From positions 186,001 to 250,000 of the forward strand of contig NZ_SOAL01000003.1 of NCBI RefSeq assembly GCF_004364775.1: DNA of 64,000 nt. Direction: 5' to 3'. The notes beneath the pieces are model-generated. The model worked only from the letters and a program-made list of their open reading frames with translations, was not told where the DNA came from and searched no databases. Positions 54,286 through 62,868 of the stretch are shown piece after piece; within the stretch, counting starts at the first letter, position 1, and each line of letters opens with the position of its first letter. Position numbers and translations under genes: made by a program. This DNA is from Comamonas sp. JUb58 (GTDB lineage: Bacteria > Pseudomonadota > Gammaproteobacteria > Burkholderiales > Burkholderiaceae_C).

Positions 54286-54450
54286 TCAGTCGGGCATCGA
54301 GCAGTGGCCGCCGCTGGCGTGCTGGCCCGAGCCCGCTGCGATCAGTGGCGCTTCGTAGCGCAGGTCCACCGGCTGGCTGTGGACGTAATCCCAGGCGATG
54401 AAGGCGACCAGCAGCACCCAGAAGGCGCTGCGCAAAACAGTGGTGTTCAT
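54286..54450 (-). CDS. Small single-pass membrane peptide next to the YeeE transporter
   Basis: A 54-residue protein read on the minus strand from ATG (complement 54448-54450) to TGA (complement 54286-54288). It begins MNTTVLRSAFWVLLVAFIAW, so one hydrophobic segment spans about residues 5-20, followed by a short soluble part (DYVHSQPVDLRYEAPLIAAG) and a Gly/His/Ser/Cys-rich end (QHASGGHCSMPD). GCAGGAG lies eight bases upstream, a strong ribosome-binding site. It is 15 bp after the YeeE gene, so the two are cotranscribed. No family recognised. A single Cys and two His near the end could bind metal or sulfur; that is inference. Confidence 0.7.
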   Translation of the reverse strand: MNTTVLRSAFWVLLVAFIAWDYVHSQPVDLRYEAPLIAAGSGQHASGGHCSMPD

Positions 54451-54465
54451 GTACGGCTCCTGCGC

Positions 54466-55563
54466 TTAAAAACCAAAATGGCGGCGAATGCGCAGCCCGA
54501 AGATGGTGCCGACAAAGGCCAGCGGCACCCAGATCCAGCCATGGATGCTGCCGGTGCTGATGCCCGAGAGCATCGCGCCCACATTGCAGCCAAAGGCCAG
54601 GCGCGAGCTGTAGCCCAGCACCAGGCCGGCCACCAAGGCCACCAGCCATTGCGTGCCGGTCAGCGCCTTGGCGGCGGCGGGCTTGCCCGCCGCAATCCAC
54701 AGCGCACCGGCCAGGATGCCGATGTTGGTGATGCTGGTGATGTCCAGCAGCACGGTCTCGTGCAGGCGCTGGGCATTGCCCGGCTGGCTCCAGAACCAGT
54801 TGCCTGCCAGGTCCACCATGCCGGTGCCGTTCGCTACCTTGGCGGCCCAGAGTCCAAAGCCATAGACGACGCCCCATGGCTGGCCGGCAATCACCAGGTT
54901 CAGGGTCGCGAAGATGGCCAGGCCAATTGCGCCCATCACCCACTTGCGCTGCCACAGGCCGGGCATGCTGCGCTGCTGCGCGGCATTGGCCTTGGCGCAA
55001 TAGGCCTGGACCGCAAAGCCGATGACGGCCAGCGCCGCCAAGGTGGCGAGCAGCGCAGGCAGCCAGCCCCAGGTGCTGACCAGGCCCACGGCCGGCATGC
55101 GGCCCAGGTCCAGCCACCAGCCCAGATGCAGCGATCCCAGAAAGCTGCCGATCGCAAACATCGGCAGGATGGCCGTGTTCATCGGGATGCCCATGCCCGC
55201 CTTGTACAGGGTGCCGCTGCCGCAGCCATCGGCAATCTGCATGCACAGGCCAAACACAAAGGCCCCCACCAGCAGGCTGATGCTGGGTGGGCCCAGGGCG
55301 GCCGTCAGCTCAGGGTAGTGGCCCAGCAGCGGCATGGCCATCGCGGCGGCCAGCGCCAGCAGCAGCAACTGGCCAAACACGCCGCGCGGGTCCTTGTCCT
55401 CGACCAGCATGCGCCAGCCGGTGGTAAAGCCAAAGCGCTGGCCGGCCAGGATGGCACCCAGGCCGATACCGACCAGGAACAGCGCCGCCTGGCGCAGCGA
55501 TACCGACCACAGCAGCCAGCCAAAAAAGGCCGCCATCAGGATCGACAAGGGAAGTCGTTTCAT
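54466..55563 (-). CDS. YeeE/YedE-family transporter (thiosulfate/selenium-type)
   Basis: A 365-residue membrane protein with about nine to ten hydrophobic segments. The family's conserved Cys motifs are present: MQIADGCGSGTLYKAG (Cys107, Cys114) and RLAFGCNVGAMLSG (Cys326). Members import thiosulfate (TsuA/YeeE) or are linked to selenium; which applies here is not readable. The ATG at complement 55561-55563 (MKRLPLSILM) is chosen; a GTG nine bases upstream is also in frame. It is between a periplasmic rhodanese gene and a small membrane peptide, all on the same strand, which supports a sulfur role. A terminator separates it from the rhodanese gene. Confidence 0.9.
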   Translation of the reverse strand: MKRLPLSILMAAFFGWLLWSVSLRQAALFLVGIGLGAILAGQRFGFTTGWRMLVEDKDPRGVFGQLLLLALAAAMAMPLLGHYPELTAALGPPSISLLVGAFVFGLCMQIADGCGSGTLYKAGMGIPMNTAILPMFAIGSFLGSLHLGWWLDLGRMPAVGLVSTWGWLPALLATLAALAVIGFAVQAYCAKANAAQQRSMPGLWQRKWVMGAIGLAIFATLNLVIAGQPWGVVYGFGLWAAKVANGTGMVDLAGNWFWSQPGNAQRLHETVLLDITSITNIGILAGALWIAAGKPAAAKALTGTQWLVALVAGLVLGYSSRLAFGCNVGAMLSGISTGSIHGWIWVPLAFVGTIFGLRIRRHFGF

Positions 55564-55591
55564 CACGATCACCGTTGAGAGTCAATACAAC

Positions 55592-55628
55592 AAAAAGCTG
55601 CCAGCACCTTTGCGGGAGTGCTGGCAGC
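55592..55628 (-). terminator. Intrinsic terminator between the rhodanese and YeeE genes
   Basis: Minus strand: GCTGCCAGCAC, 10-nt loop, GTGCTGGCAGC (11-bp perfect stem), then TTTTTG. It begins about 20 bp after the rhodanese stop and about 30 bp before the YeeE start, so it limits or ends read-through. Confidence 0.85.
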
Positions 55629-55646
55629 CAAAGAACCGGGTCTGGC

Positions 55647-56606
55647 TTACTTGAACTTGCGCTGCCACCATTGCTTGGCGTCATAGGCCAGCGATTCGGC
55701 GCGGCCGGGCTGGTTTTCCATCACCGGGGCATCGGGCTGCTGGGTCCAGTCCACCATCGAGCCGGCATACAGCTTGACATTAGGCAGGCCCGCCATCTCA
55801 CTCAGGCCAAACCAGTCGGTGGCGGCCCAGTGGCCGGTATTGCAGAAGGCCACGGTGTCCTGGCCGTCCTTGCGGCTCACCTTGTCGGCGATTTGCCGGG
55901 CGGTGGCCGGGTCGACAAACTGGGCCGTGCCCTTGACAAACCACTGGTTGAAATCCAGCTGCTGCGCGCCGGGCAGGGTGCCCGAGAGCTTGGCCGCTGG
56001 CGCCCGCGTCTTGCCCTGGTAGAAGGCATCGGGGCGGGAATCGACCAGTGCGGCATTGCTCAGGTCCACATGGGAGCGTACCTGGTCGCGCGTGGCGATC
56101 AGGCGCTCGTCCAGCACGGGCTGGTAGCTGCTGGCCTGCACCTTAGGCGCCTCGGTGCTGACGGGCTTGCCCTCGGCCACCCAGGTCTTCATGCCGCCGT
56201 TGACGATGGACAGGTCCTTCAGACCCAGCACCTTCAGGCTCCAGTAGACACGCGCCATCGCGCCAAAATCGGTGGCATCGGCGCCGGTGGATACCACCAC
56301 CGCATGCGTGGCCGGGGTCAAGCCCAGCGACTGCACCAGGGCGGTGAGCTTGGGCAGATCGGGCAGCTCACCGGGGTTGGTGGCCGGGCCGCGCCACTTG
56401 CCATAGGGCGCATTGAGCGCGCCGGGGATATGGCCTTCGGCATAGAGCTTGGGCTCGCGGATATCGATGACGACGGGCGCGGCTGTACTTTGTTGGGCGG
56501 TAGCCAGTTCGGCCGGGCTCAAAAGCGGCTGGGCGGCATGGGCTGCCGTGAGCCAGCTGCTGGCAAACAGAGCGCTGGCCACAGCAAGATGGCGAAGGGT
56601 TGTCAT
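55647..56606 (-). CDS. Periplasmic thiosulfate sulfurtransferase (two rhodanese domains)
   Basis: A 319-residue exported protein. Signal peptide MTTLRHLAVASALFASSWL, cut near AHAA (residue 25). Two rhodanese domains: the N-terminal one (about 30-150) has Ser106 where the active Cys would be (VVVSTGAD), so it is inactive; the C-terminal one has catalytic Cys255 in VAFCNTGHWAATDWFG, the classic CxTGxxA-type loop. It would move sulfane sulfur from thiosulfate to an acceptor in the periplasm. The ATG at complement 56604-56606 is chosen because a signal peptide follows. First gene of a rhodanese, YeeE, small-peptide set. Confidence 0.92.
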   Translation of the reverse strand: MTTLRHLAVASALFASSWLTAAHAAQPLLSPAELATAQQSTAAPVVIDIREPKLYAEGHIPGALNAPYGKWRGPATNPGELPDLPKLTALVQSLGLTPATHAVVVSTGADATDFGAMARVYWSLKVLGLKDLSIVNGGMKTWVAEGKPVSTEAPKVQASSYQPVLDERLIATRDQVRSHVDLSNAALVDSRPDAFYQGKTRAPAAKLSGTLPGAQQLDFNQWFVKGTAQFVDPATARQIADKVSRKDGQDTVAFCNTGHWAATDWFGLSEMAGLPNVKLYAGSMVDWTQQPDAPVMENQPGRAESLAYDAKQWWQRKFK

Positions 56607-56747
56607 GGCAATAGCTTGTAGAGGCAAATCAATGGGCTCTATTGTCCCGCGATTGTGGTCCGCCAGCACGCTATGCGCAGATTGAATATATGGCGGTAAG
56701 GTTATATGCCCTGAGGGAATAAAGGCCGCTCTACCTGCCTGGTTTGT

Positions 56748-57290
56748 CTATACCCAGAGCCCGGCGCGAAAGCCGCGCGCCGCGTAATAGGACTGCACGC
56801 CATTGTGGTAGCTGAACACGCGCTCATAGCGCCGGTCGCCAAACAGCGCGCCACCCAGGCGGCGCATTTCGTCGGGCGTGGCCAGCCAGCTGGAGGTCTT
56901 GCAGTCAAACGCGCCCAGGGTCTGCAGATGGCGGTACTGCTGCTCGTCGAGCAATTGCACACCCATCGCTGCGGCCATGCCCTGCGCGCTGCCGGCGGGT
57001 TTGTTTTCCTTGCGGGCGGCGAGTGCCTGCTCGTCAAAGCAGAGGCTGCGCCGGCCGCTGGGGCTTTCGGCGGCGCAATCGGCAAACAGCAGCTGGCCGC
57101 TCGCGTCCTGCAGGATGACATCGGGTTCGCCGCCGGTGGCTTCCATCTGGGCCAGCGCTTGGTGGGCGGCGGTGTTCTTGTCCAGGCGCTGCTGCACCTG
57201 CGCCCATGCCAGATTGGGGTGGCGCGGCATGTGGGTTTCAAAGCGTGCTTTCAGCACGGCTACCAATGTCTGCAGTTCGGTCTTGTTCAT
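56748..57290 (-). CDS. DUF4256 family protein
   Basis: A 180-residue soluble protein of unknown function. The pattern MNKTELQTLVAVLKARFE, then MEATGGEPDVILQD and LGAFDCKTSSWLATPDEMR, corresponds to the DUF4256 family as I remember it. The ATG at complement 57288-57290 is the family start; the open frame continues upstream over Cys/Arg-rich sequence that looks non-coding. It is divergent from the ParB-like gene across 106 bp. Function unknown in all members. Confidence 0.82.
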   Translation of the reverse strand: MNKTELQTLVAVLKARFETHMPRHPNLAWAQVQQRLDKNTAAHQALAQMEATGGEPDVILQDASGQLLFADCAAESPSGRRSLCFDEQALAARKENKPAGSAQGMAAAMGVQLLDEQQYRHLQTLGAFDCKTSSWLATPDEMRRLGGALFGDRRYERVFSYHNGVQSYYAARGFRAGLWV

Positions 57291-57370
57291 GGCTGTCAAA
57301 TCCTTGTCAAGCGGCTGCCACTTTTGCGCACTTCTACAATCGGCGCAAGCTTTTTGAAGGATTACCCAAC

Positions 57371-57386
57371 GGCGGCACCTGCCGCC
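57371..57386. promoter_or_regulatory. Near-contiguous inverted repeat just before the ParB-like gene
   Basis: GGCGGCA, CC, TGCCGCC: a perfect 7-bp dyad with a 2-nt centre, 10 bp upstream of the ATG at 57397. In DNA it could be an operator, perhaps for the ParB-like protein itself; in RNA it would block the ribosome-binding region. Only the symmetry is observed. Confidence 0.45.
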
Positions 57387-57396
57387 GCGCTGCATT

Positions 57397-58287
57397 ATGG
57401 ATATTGTTGTCAACGAAGAACTCAAGGCCTACATCGACCCGCTGACCCCTGACGAGCATGCCTCGCTGGAGCGCAGCATTCTGGCCGAAGGCTGCCGCGA
57501 TGCGCTGGTGCTCTGGGGCAATGTGCTGGTCGACGGCCACAACCGCTACGGCATCTGCCAAAAGCATGGCCTGCCTTTCAACACGGTACAGAACACCCAG
57601 TTCCAGTCGATGCAGGATGTCTACCTGTGGATGATCGACCAGCACCTGGGGCGCCGCAGCGTCTCGGATTTTCAGCGTGGCGTGTTGGCGCTGCGCAAGC
57701 GCGAGATTCTGGAGCACCGTAAGCTGGAGAAGGCCCACCCGGTGCCTGCGCAGCCCGCCGAAGGCGAGGCGCCTGCGGTCAGCAATGCCGACGAGGCTTT
57801 CTCGCCGGTCGATGCCGCCGAGCTGGAAAAGGTAGCCACGCGCGAGGCCATCGCCAAGGCGGCCCGCCTGTCGAGCAGCCAGGTCGCGCAGATCGAGAAG
57901 ATCCAGAAGAGTGCCGCACCGGCGCTGGTCGAGGCCTTGAAGGCCGGCGACATCTCCATCAATGCCGCCGCCGTGGTGGCCACTCTGCCGCATGAAGAGC
58001 AGCAAGCCGCTGCGCAGGGCGGCAAGGATGGCTTGAAGCAGGTGGTCAAGCAAGTGCGCGATGCCAAGCGCAAGCCCAAGGAAGAGGCCCCCGAGGCCGA
58101 AGAACCCGCCAGCGCCCCCTCGGCCGCACATGGCGCCGAAGCGGTGGATGCGGCGCTGGACAAGGCCCAGCAGCAGATAAGCGACTTGCGCGCCCGCGTG
58201 CAGGAGCTGGAGTTGGAAAATGCTCAGCTTCGCCTGCAGCTGGCAGCCGCCTCGTCGCAGGATCTGCCGGTCCCTGACGAAGCCTGA
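57397..58287 (+). CDS. Orphan ParB-like DNA-binding protein
   Basis: A 296-residue protein with ParB/Srx-like features but no ParA partner nearby. The N-terminal ParB-type domain includes LTPDEHASLERSILAEGCRD and the DGHNRY motif (residues 46-51). A helix-turn-helix follows near residues 147-175 (AIAKAARLSSSQVAQIEKIQ) with the ParB-like ALKAGDISINAAAVVATLP. The C-terminal third is Ala/Glu/Lys-rich, with a coiled coil at about 248-285. It is usually annotated as a plasmid replication/partition-related protein. Role unknown; a chromosomal regulator is plausible. No clear ribosome-binding site. Confidence 0.82.
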   Translation: MDIVVNEELKAYIDPLTPDEHASLERSILAEGCRDALVLWGNVLVDGHNRYGICQKHGLPFNTVQNTQFQSMQDVYLWMIDQHLGRRSVSDFQRGVLALRKREILEHRKLEKAHPVPAQPAEGEAPAVSNADEAFSPVDAAELEKVATREAIAKAARLSSSQVAQIEKIQKSAAPALVEALKAGDISINAAAVVATLPHEEQQAAAQGGKDGLKQVVKQVRDAKRKPKEEAPEAEEPASAPSAAHGAEAVDAALDKAQQQISDLRARVQELELENAQLRLQLAAASSQDLPVPDEA

Positions 58288-58317
58288 TCCAGGCTTTCGT
58301 CCTTGCGCGCTCCGCCT

Positions 58318-61092
58318 TTAATCCAGTGGCGGTCGCTTGGCCGGCTTGGGCAACAGCCGCTGGCGTGAGCGCTGGGCACGGGGCCGTGCTGCATCGGCAC
58401 GCTGGCAGGCCAGGCGGTACTGCAGCAGGCTGGCCTCGGCCGCCTGCACCACCGCAATAGGCAGGCGCTGCGCCTCAGGCATGGGGTGCAGGGCGCCCGT
58501 AGCGGGCAGCTCGCACTGGTCCATCAGCAAGGCCAGGCCCTGGCCCACATGCTCGGCCGTGTAGACATGGAACTGCCCGGCCTCCACCGCCTGCACCACG
58601 CGCTCAGCCAGCATCAGATGGCGCTGGTTGCGCGCGGGGATAAGCACGCCATGGCTGCCATCCAGTCCTTGTTCGGCGCAAAGGTCAAACCAGCCTTCGA
58701 TCTTTTCATTGAGGCCGCCCACGGGCAGCACCTCGCCATGCTGGTTGAGCGCGCCGGTGACGGCAATGCTCTGGCGCAGTGGCAGGCCCGACAGCGATGA
58801 CAGCAGCGCATAGAGCTCGGCGCAGCTGGCCGAGTCGCCTTCGACTCCGCTGTATTCCTGCTCAAACACCACCGAGGCATTGAGCGCCAGGGGGGCCAGG
58901 TGGCCAAACAAGGCCGTCAGATAGCCCTGCAAAATCAGCACGCCCTTGTCGTGGATGGGGCCGGACATGGCGACCTCGCGCTCGATGTTCATCACCCCTT
59001 CCTGGCCGGCATGGGTGCGCGCGCTGATGCGCACCGGCAGCCCAAAACGGTGGTCGCCGGTGTCGATCTGCGACATGCCATTGATCTGGCCGACCTGGCT
59101 GCCGGCAAAGGAGATCAGGTGCTCGCCGTCGCTGATGGCGGCATGCAGGTCCTGTTCCATCGCGTTGTGGCGCAGGCGCTGCGCGGCCAGTGCGGCCTCC
59201 ACATCGGCGGCCTGCACCAGGCGGTCCTGCCCTGAGCGCCGGGCGCGCTGCGCGCTTTCCAGCAGCAAGGCTTCGAGCTGGTTCAAGCGGCCGCTTTGGC
59301 GCTGCTGGTCATCGGCCTCGCGGTGGGATTGCTCCAGCAACCGGGCGACTGCGCTGGCATCGCAGTGCGGCATCTGGTAGAGCTTGCAGCGCTGTGCCAT
59401 CAGTGCGGCGGTGGCGCGGTAGGTGGCGGTTGAAGCCTTGAACTGCTCGGCAAAATCGACCTTGACGCGAAAGCGCCGGGCCATGTCGGGATCGCTTTCC
59501 TGCAGTTGGTAGTAGGCCTCTTCGGAGCCGACCAGCACCAGCTTGAAGTTCAGTGGCAGCAGCTCGGGCAGCATCGCGCCGCTGCTGCTGGGGCCTTGCG
59601 CGGCATGGGCATCTTCAATGCGCAGCTGGCGCGTGCGCAGCACCCGGCGCAGCGCTTGCCAGCTGTCCTCGTCGCCCAGCAGGTCGCGCAGGTGCAGCAT
59701 CAAAAAACCGCCATCGGCACGCAGCACGCTGCCCGCGCGGATGCAGGAGAAATCGCTGCGGCGCTCGTCCTCCTCGGGCGGGTCGATGGTGCCAAACAGG
59801 TTGCGCAGGCTGGGCTGGTCCTCCAGCACCACGGGGGCATGGGCCTCGCCATGGTGGTCCACGATCAGGTTGAGCTGGCTGAGTGCGCGCAGCGCCTTGC
59901 GCTTGGCCTCCAGCAGGGCGCGGGCATCGTCGCGTGCATCCTGGCTTTCGCCTTCGCCCTCGATGCTGTCGGTCTGGTCGAGCAGTGCATCGGCATCCTG
60001 CGCAATGCTGCCCGGCACCCACAGCGCCATGTTCTTGAGCCACTCGGCCTGCATCTGCGACAGCCAGCGCTGCAAGGTCGCCGCATGCTCGGCGCTGGGC
60101 GTCAGGCCATCGAGCACCTGGGCCGATGCGGCCTGCCACAGCGGAGTGGCCAGCGATTGGTAGAACAGGTTCAGCGACGCATCACGCGCCATTTGCGCCT
60201 GCCGCACCTGGCCGCGGAACTGCGCCAGCTGCACGCGCAGCTGGTATTCCAGGTCTTCGGCGGGAGCTGTGGGGCTGGGGGCATCGGCGGCGTCTTCGCC
60301 TTCGCCGGGCGACAGCAGCAGCGCGGGGTCGGCATCGTTGTCTGCCTGGGGCGGGGTGGCACTAGCCAGCGCGGGTAGCTGGTCATCAGACTCTGCCGGG
60401 GGCTGGTCTTGCTGCACATCGGCCGCCGTCAACGCTGCAGGCGTATCGGCAGCAGGCTGGCCGGCATCCGGGCCGCTGGCGTCGCCAGGCGCGCTGTCCT
60501 GGCTGTCCACCACCAGCTGGCCTTCCTCGCGGCGAATGCGCAGGCCGGCGCCCTGGGCCCAGTCGTGCAGCGTAGCAAAGGCGGCTTCTTCGGCCTGGCG
60601 GGCCTGGTTGTAGAGCTGCTCGATCTGGCTGCGGTGCTGCGCTTGCTGCACGGCCTTGTCGAGCTGCTCGGGCAGCTTGTCCACCATGGCCTCGATGCGG
60701 CGGCGCAGGCTGCGGCCCTGGCCGGCGGGCAGGCGCAGCGCCTGGGGGCGCTCGGGCACGGCAAAGTTGTGCACAAAGGCGATATCTTGCGCGGCCGGGC
60801 GGCGCTGCGCCTCGGCCTGCATGGCCTGGCGCAGCAGCGATGTGCGGCCGCTGCCTTCCTCGCCCAGCACAAACAGGTGGTAGTCAGGCGGGTCCATCGC
60901 CAGGCCAAACTCGGCCGCTGCCTGCGCGCGCTGCTGGCCGATCCAGGAGAAGGGCTCCTGCACCAGCTCGGCCGTGCTGGCAAAGCCCAGCTGGGCCGGG
61001 TCAATGCGCAGGCGCAGCTGGTAGGCCTGCAGCAGCTCGGCGCAGAGCAGGGTGGGGGCAGGGCGGGAAGGGGTCAGTGGCGTGTCGGACAA
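58318..61092 (-). CDS. Lon-related ATP-dependent protease (LonB/LonC-like)
   Basis: A 924-residue Lon-related protease. Walker A-like VLGEEGSGRTSLL (residues 76-88; Arg where classical P-loops have Lys, as common in this family). A low-complexity acidic insert spans about 198-280. The C-terminal Lon protease domain has the Ser-Lys dyad: Ser754 in SGVEGDSASCAELYAL and Lys797 in GGLNEKIEGWFDL. Spacing of 43 residues equals that in E. coli Lon. The start is a TTG at complement 61090-61092; no ATG is available nearby. Membrane segments are not evident. Downstream of a GNAT gene and hemH on the same strand. Substrates unknown. Confidence 0.88.
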   Translation of the reverse strand: MSDTPLTPSRPAPTLLCAELLQAYQLRLRIDPAQLGFASTAELVQEPFSWIGQQRAQAAAEFGLAMDPPDYHLFVLGEEGSGRTSLLRQAMQAEAQRRPAAQDIAFVHNFAVPERPQALRLPAGQGRSLRRRIEAMVDKLPEQLDKAVQQAQHRSQIEQLYNQARQAEEAAFATLHDWAQGAGLRIRREEGQLVVDSQDSAPGDASGPDAGQPAADTPAALTAADVQQDQPPAESDDQLPALASATPPQADNDADPALLLSPGEGEDAADAPSPTAPAEDLEYQLRVQLAQFRGQVRQAQMARDASLNLFYQSLATPLWQAASAQVLDGLTPSAEHAATLQRWLSQMQAEWLKNMALWVPGSIAQDADALLDQTDSIEGEGESQDARDDARALLEAKRKALRALSQLNLIVDHHGEAHAPVVLEDQPSLRNLFGTIDPPEEDERRSDFSCIRAGSVLRADGGFLMLHLRDLLGDEDSWQALRRVLRTRQLRIEDAHAAQGPSSSGAMLPELLPLNFKLVLVGSEEAYYQLQESDPDMARRFRVKVDFAEQFKASTATYRATAALMAQRCKLYQMPHCDASAVARLLEQSHREADDQQRQSGRLNQLEALLLESAQRARRSGQDRLVQAADVEAALAAQRLRHNAMEQDLHAAISDGEHLISFAGSQVGQINGMSQIDTGDHRFGLPVRISARTHAGQEGVMNIEREVAMSGPIHDKGVLILQGYLTALFGHLAPLALNASVVFEQEYSGVEGDSASCAELYALLSSLSGLPLRQSIAVTGALNQHGEVLPVGGLNEKIEGWFDLCAEQGLDGSHGVLIPARNQRHLMLAERVVQAVEAGQFHVYTAEHVGQGLALLMDQCELPATGALHPMPEAQRLPIAVVQAAEASLLQYRLACQRADAARPRAQRSRQRLLPKPAKRPPLD

Positions 61093-61185
61093 GGGAATGT
61101 TTTTTCTGGAGAGCCCCAGGGGCGCGGGCGCCTGAGGCCATGTTGTGGGTCAATGTAGGTGTCGGGGCTAAGCGCAAGCGCGGGG

Positions 61186-61653
61186 CTAGAGCGCCAGCCG
61201 CATGATGTGCTGCGGGCCGTAGCCGCCGTCCAGGTAGAGCTCGCCGGTGTCTTCAAAACCGCACTGGCGGTACAGCGGTATTGCGGCGGCGTTCTTGCAG
61301 TTCACCGTCAGAAACACGGATGTTGCAGCCAGGCCCTGCGCCTGCAGGTAGGCGGGCAGCGCCTGCAGGCTGCGCTTGGCCAGGCCCTTGCCCTGAAAGC
61401 GCTGGTCGATAAAGAAGCTGCGCAGGCCCAGGCTGTCCGCCGACGCAAAGGGGTAGTGCTTTGCGTAGTCCTGGTCGATCAGGAAAAAGCCGGCGATCTC
61501 CTCGCCATCGCCAATCAGATGGGCGCCCAACCGGGGGTGCAGCTCGGCCAGGGTCTGGGCAATCGGGGCGACAAAGGGCAACTGCGCCTCGTGCAGGGAC
61601 AGACCCAGCACGCGTTCGCGCTGCTCGGGCCGGTAAGGGGAGAGGAGGGTCAT
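61186..61653 (-). CDS. GNAT-family N-acetyltransferase
   Basis: A 155-residue acetyltransferase: MTLLSPYRPEQRERVLGLSL at the start, EEIAGFFLIDQDYAKHY, the acetyl-CoA-binding loop QRFQGKGLAKRSLQALPAYL (R-x-x-G-x-G/A), and the closing NAAAIPLYRQCGFEDTGEL. The substrate cannot be assigned. 36 bp after hemH and 93 bp before the Lon-related gene, so it probably belongs to the same transcript as hemH. Confidence 0.9.
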   Translation of the reverse strand: MTLLSPYRPEQRERVLGLSLHEAQLPFVAPIAQTLAELHPRLGAHLIGDGEEIAGFFLIDQDYAKHYPFASADSLGLRSFFIDQRFQGKGLAKRSLQALPAYLQAQGLAATSVFLTVNCKNAAAIPLYRQCGFEDTGELYLDGGYGPQHIMRLAL

Positions 61654-61689
61654 GGTGGTGCGGTCTCTGGCAGCGTGGTGCGGGGCAGC

Positions 61690-62739
61690 TCAGCGGGGCT
61701 GGGAGGGCGCCGTGCCGGTGTCCCAGCCTTGCAGGTGCTGCAGGGCCAGCTCGCGCAGCGCCTGGATCCAGCGGGGCTGGTCGTTCAAACAGGCAATGTA
61801 GTCGAACTGCTGGCCGCCTGCATGCACAAAGGCTTCGCGCACCTCCTGGTTGATCTCTTCGAGCGTCTCCAGACAGTCGGCGGGAAAGCCGGGGCACATG
61901 ACCTGCACATGGCGCAGGCCTTGCTGGGCCAGCGCGATCAGGCTGGGCTCGGTATAGGGCTCCAGCCATTTGGCCTTGCCAAAGCGCGACTGGAAGGTCA
62001 GCAGGTACTCGCTCTCGGCCAGGCCCAGCTCGGCGGCCAGCAGGCGGGCCGTCTCCTGCGATTGCTGCTGGTAGGGGTCACCCAGGCGCACATTGCGCTC
62101 GGGAATGCCGTGGAAGCTCATCACCAGCTTGGGCGCGCGGCCATCCAGCTGCCACTGCTTGCGCACGCTCTGGGCCAGTGCCTGGATATAGCCAGGATCG
62201 CGGTGGTAGCTGCGCACAAAGCGGATCTCGGGAATGTCGCGCGCGCTGGTGCACCAGGCATTGACGGCATCCACCACGCTGGCTGTGGTGGTGGCCGAGT
62301 ACTGCGGGTACAGCGGCAGCACCAGCACGCGGCGCACACCCTCGGCCTTGAAGGCATCGAGCTGGCTGGCAATCGAGGGGTTGCCGTAGCGCATGGCCGG
62401 CCGCACCAGCACCTGGTGGCCCGCTTCGCCCAAGGTGCCGCGCAGCAGCTTGGCCTGCTTCTCCGTCCAGACGGCCAGCGGCGAGCCCTCGGGCATCCAG
62501 ATGCTGCGGTACTTGGCGGCCGACTTGGCCGGGCGCGTGCGCAAAATCACGCCGTGCAGCAGCGGCTTCCAGACCAGGGGCGGGATCTCGACCACGCGCT
62601 GGTCGCTCAGAAACTCGGCCAGGTAGCGGCGGGTGGCCGCTGTGGTGGGCGCATCCGGTGTGCCCAGGTTGCACAGCAGGATGCCGGTTCTGTCAGGGAG
62701 GGGTTGGCCAAGAGGCTCGGGTCGGAAGCGTGAAACCAT
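61690..62739 (-). CDS. hemH: Ferrochelatase HemH
   Basis: Inserts Fe2+ into protoporphyrin IX, the last step of heme synthesis. It has 349 residues. Motifs: GILLCNLGTPDAPTTAATRR, MRYGNPSIASQLDAFKA, catalytic-region KLVMSFHGIPERNVRLGD, and CPGFPADCLETLEEINQEV. The ATG at complement 62737-62739 (MVSRFRPEPLGQ) gives the family start; the open frame extends upstream but into the divergent promoter region. Divergent from the HAD-hydrolase gene across 129 bp. Certain. Confidence 0.98.
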   Translation of the reverse strand: MVSRFRPEPLGQPLPDRTGILLCNLGTPDAPTTAATRRYLAEFLSDQRVVEIPPLVWKPLLHGVILRTRPAKSAAKYRSIWMPEGSPLAVWTEKQAKLLRGTLGEAGHQVLVRPAMRYGNPSIASQLDAFKAEGVRRVLVLPLYPQYSATTTASVVDAVNAWCTSARDIPEIRFVRSYHRDPGYIQALAQSVRKQWQLDGRAPKLVMSFHGIPERNVRLGDPYQQQSQETARLLAAELGLAESEYLLTFQSRFGKAKWLEPYTEPSLIALAQQGLRHVQVMCPGFPADCLETLEEINQEVREAFVHAGGQQFDYIACLNDQPRWIQALRELALQHLQGWDTGTAPSQPR

Positions 62740-62868
62740 GGCTGGGATTGTCGCAGCTTGGCAGCAGGCCCCGGCGCATACCCCTGGGCGCTGCGAGCCG
62801 GCGCGCGCTTGTCCGACAGAGGACGGCTGCGCCGCGCCAGGCGGCAGTGATCCGCTATGCTTGGCGCC

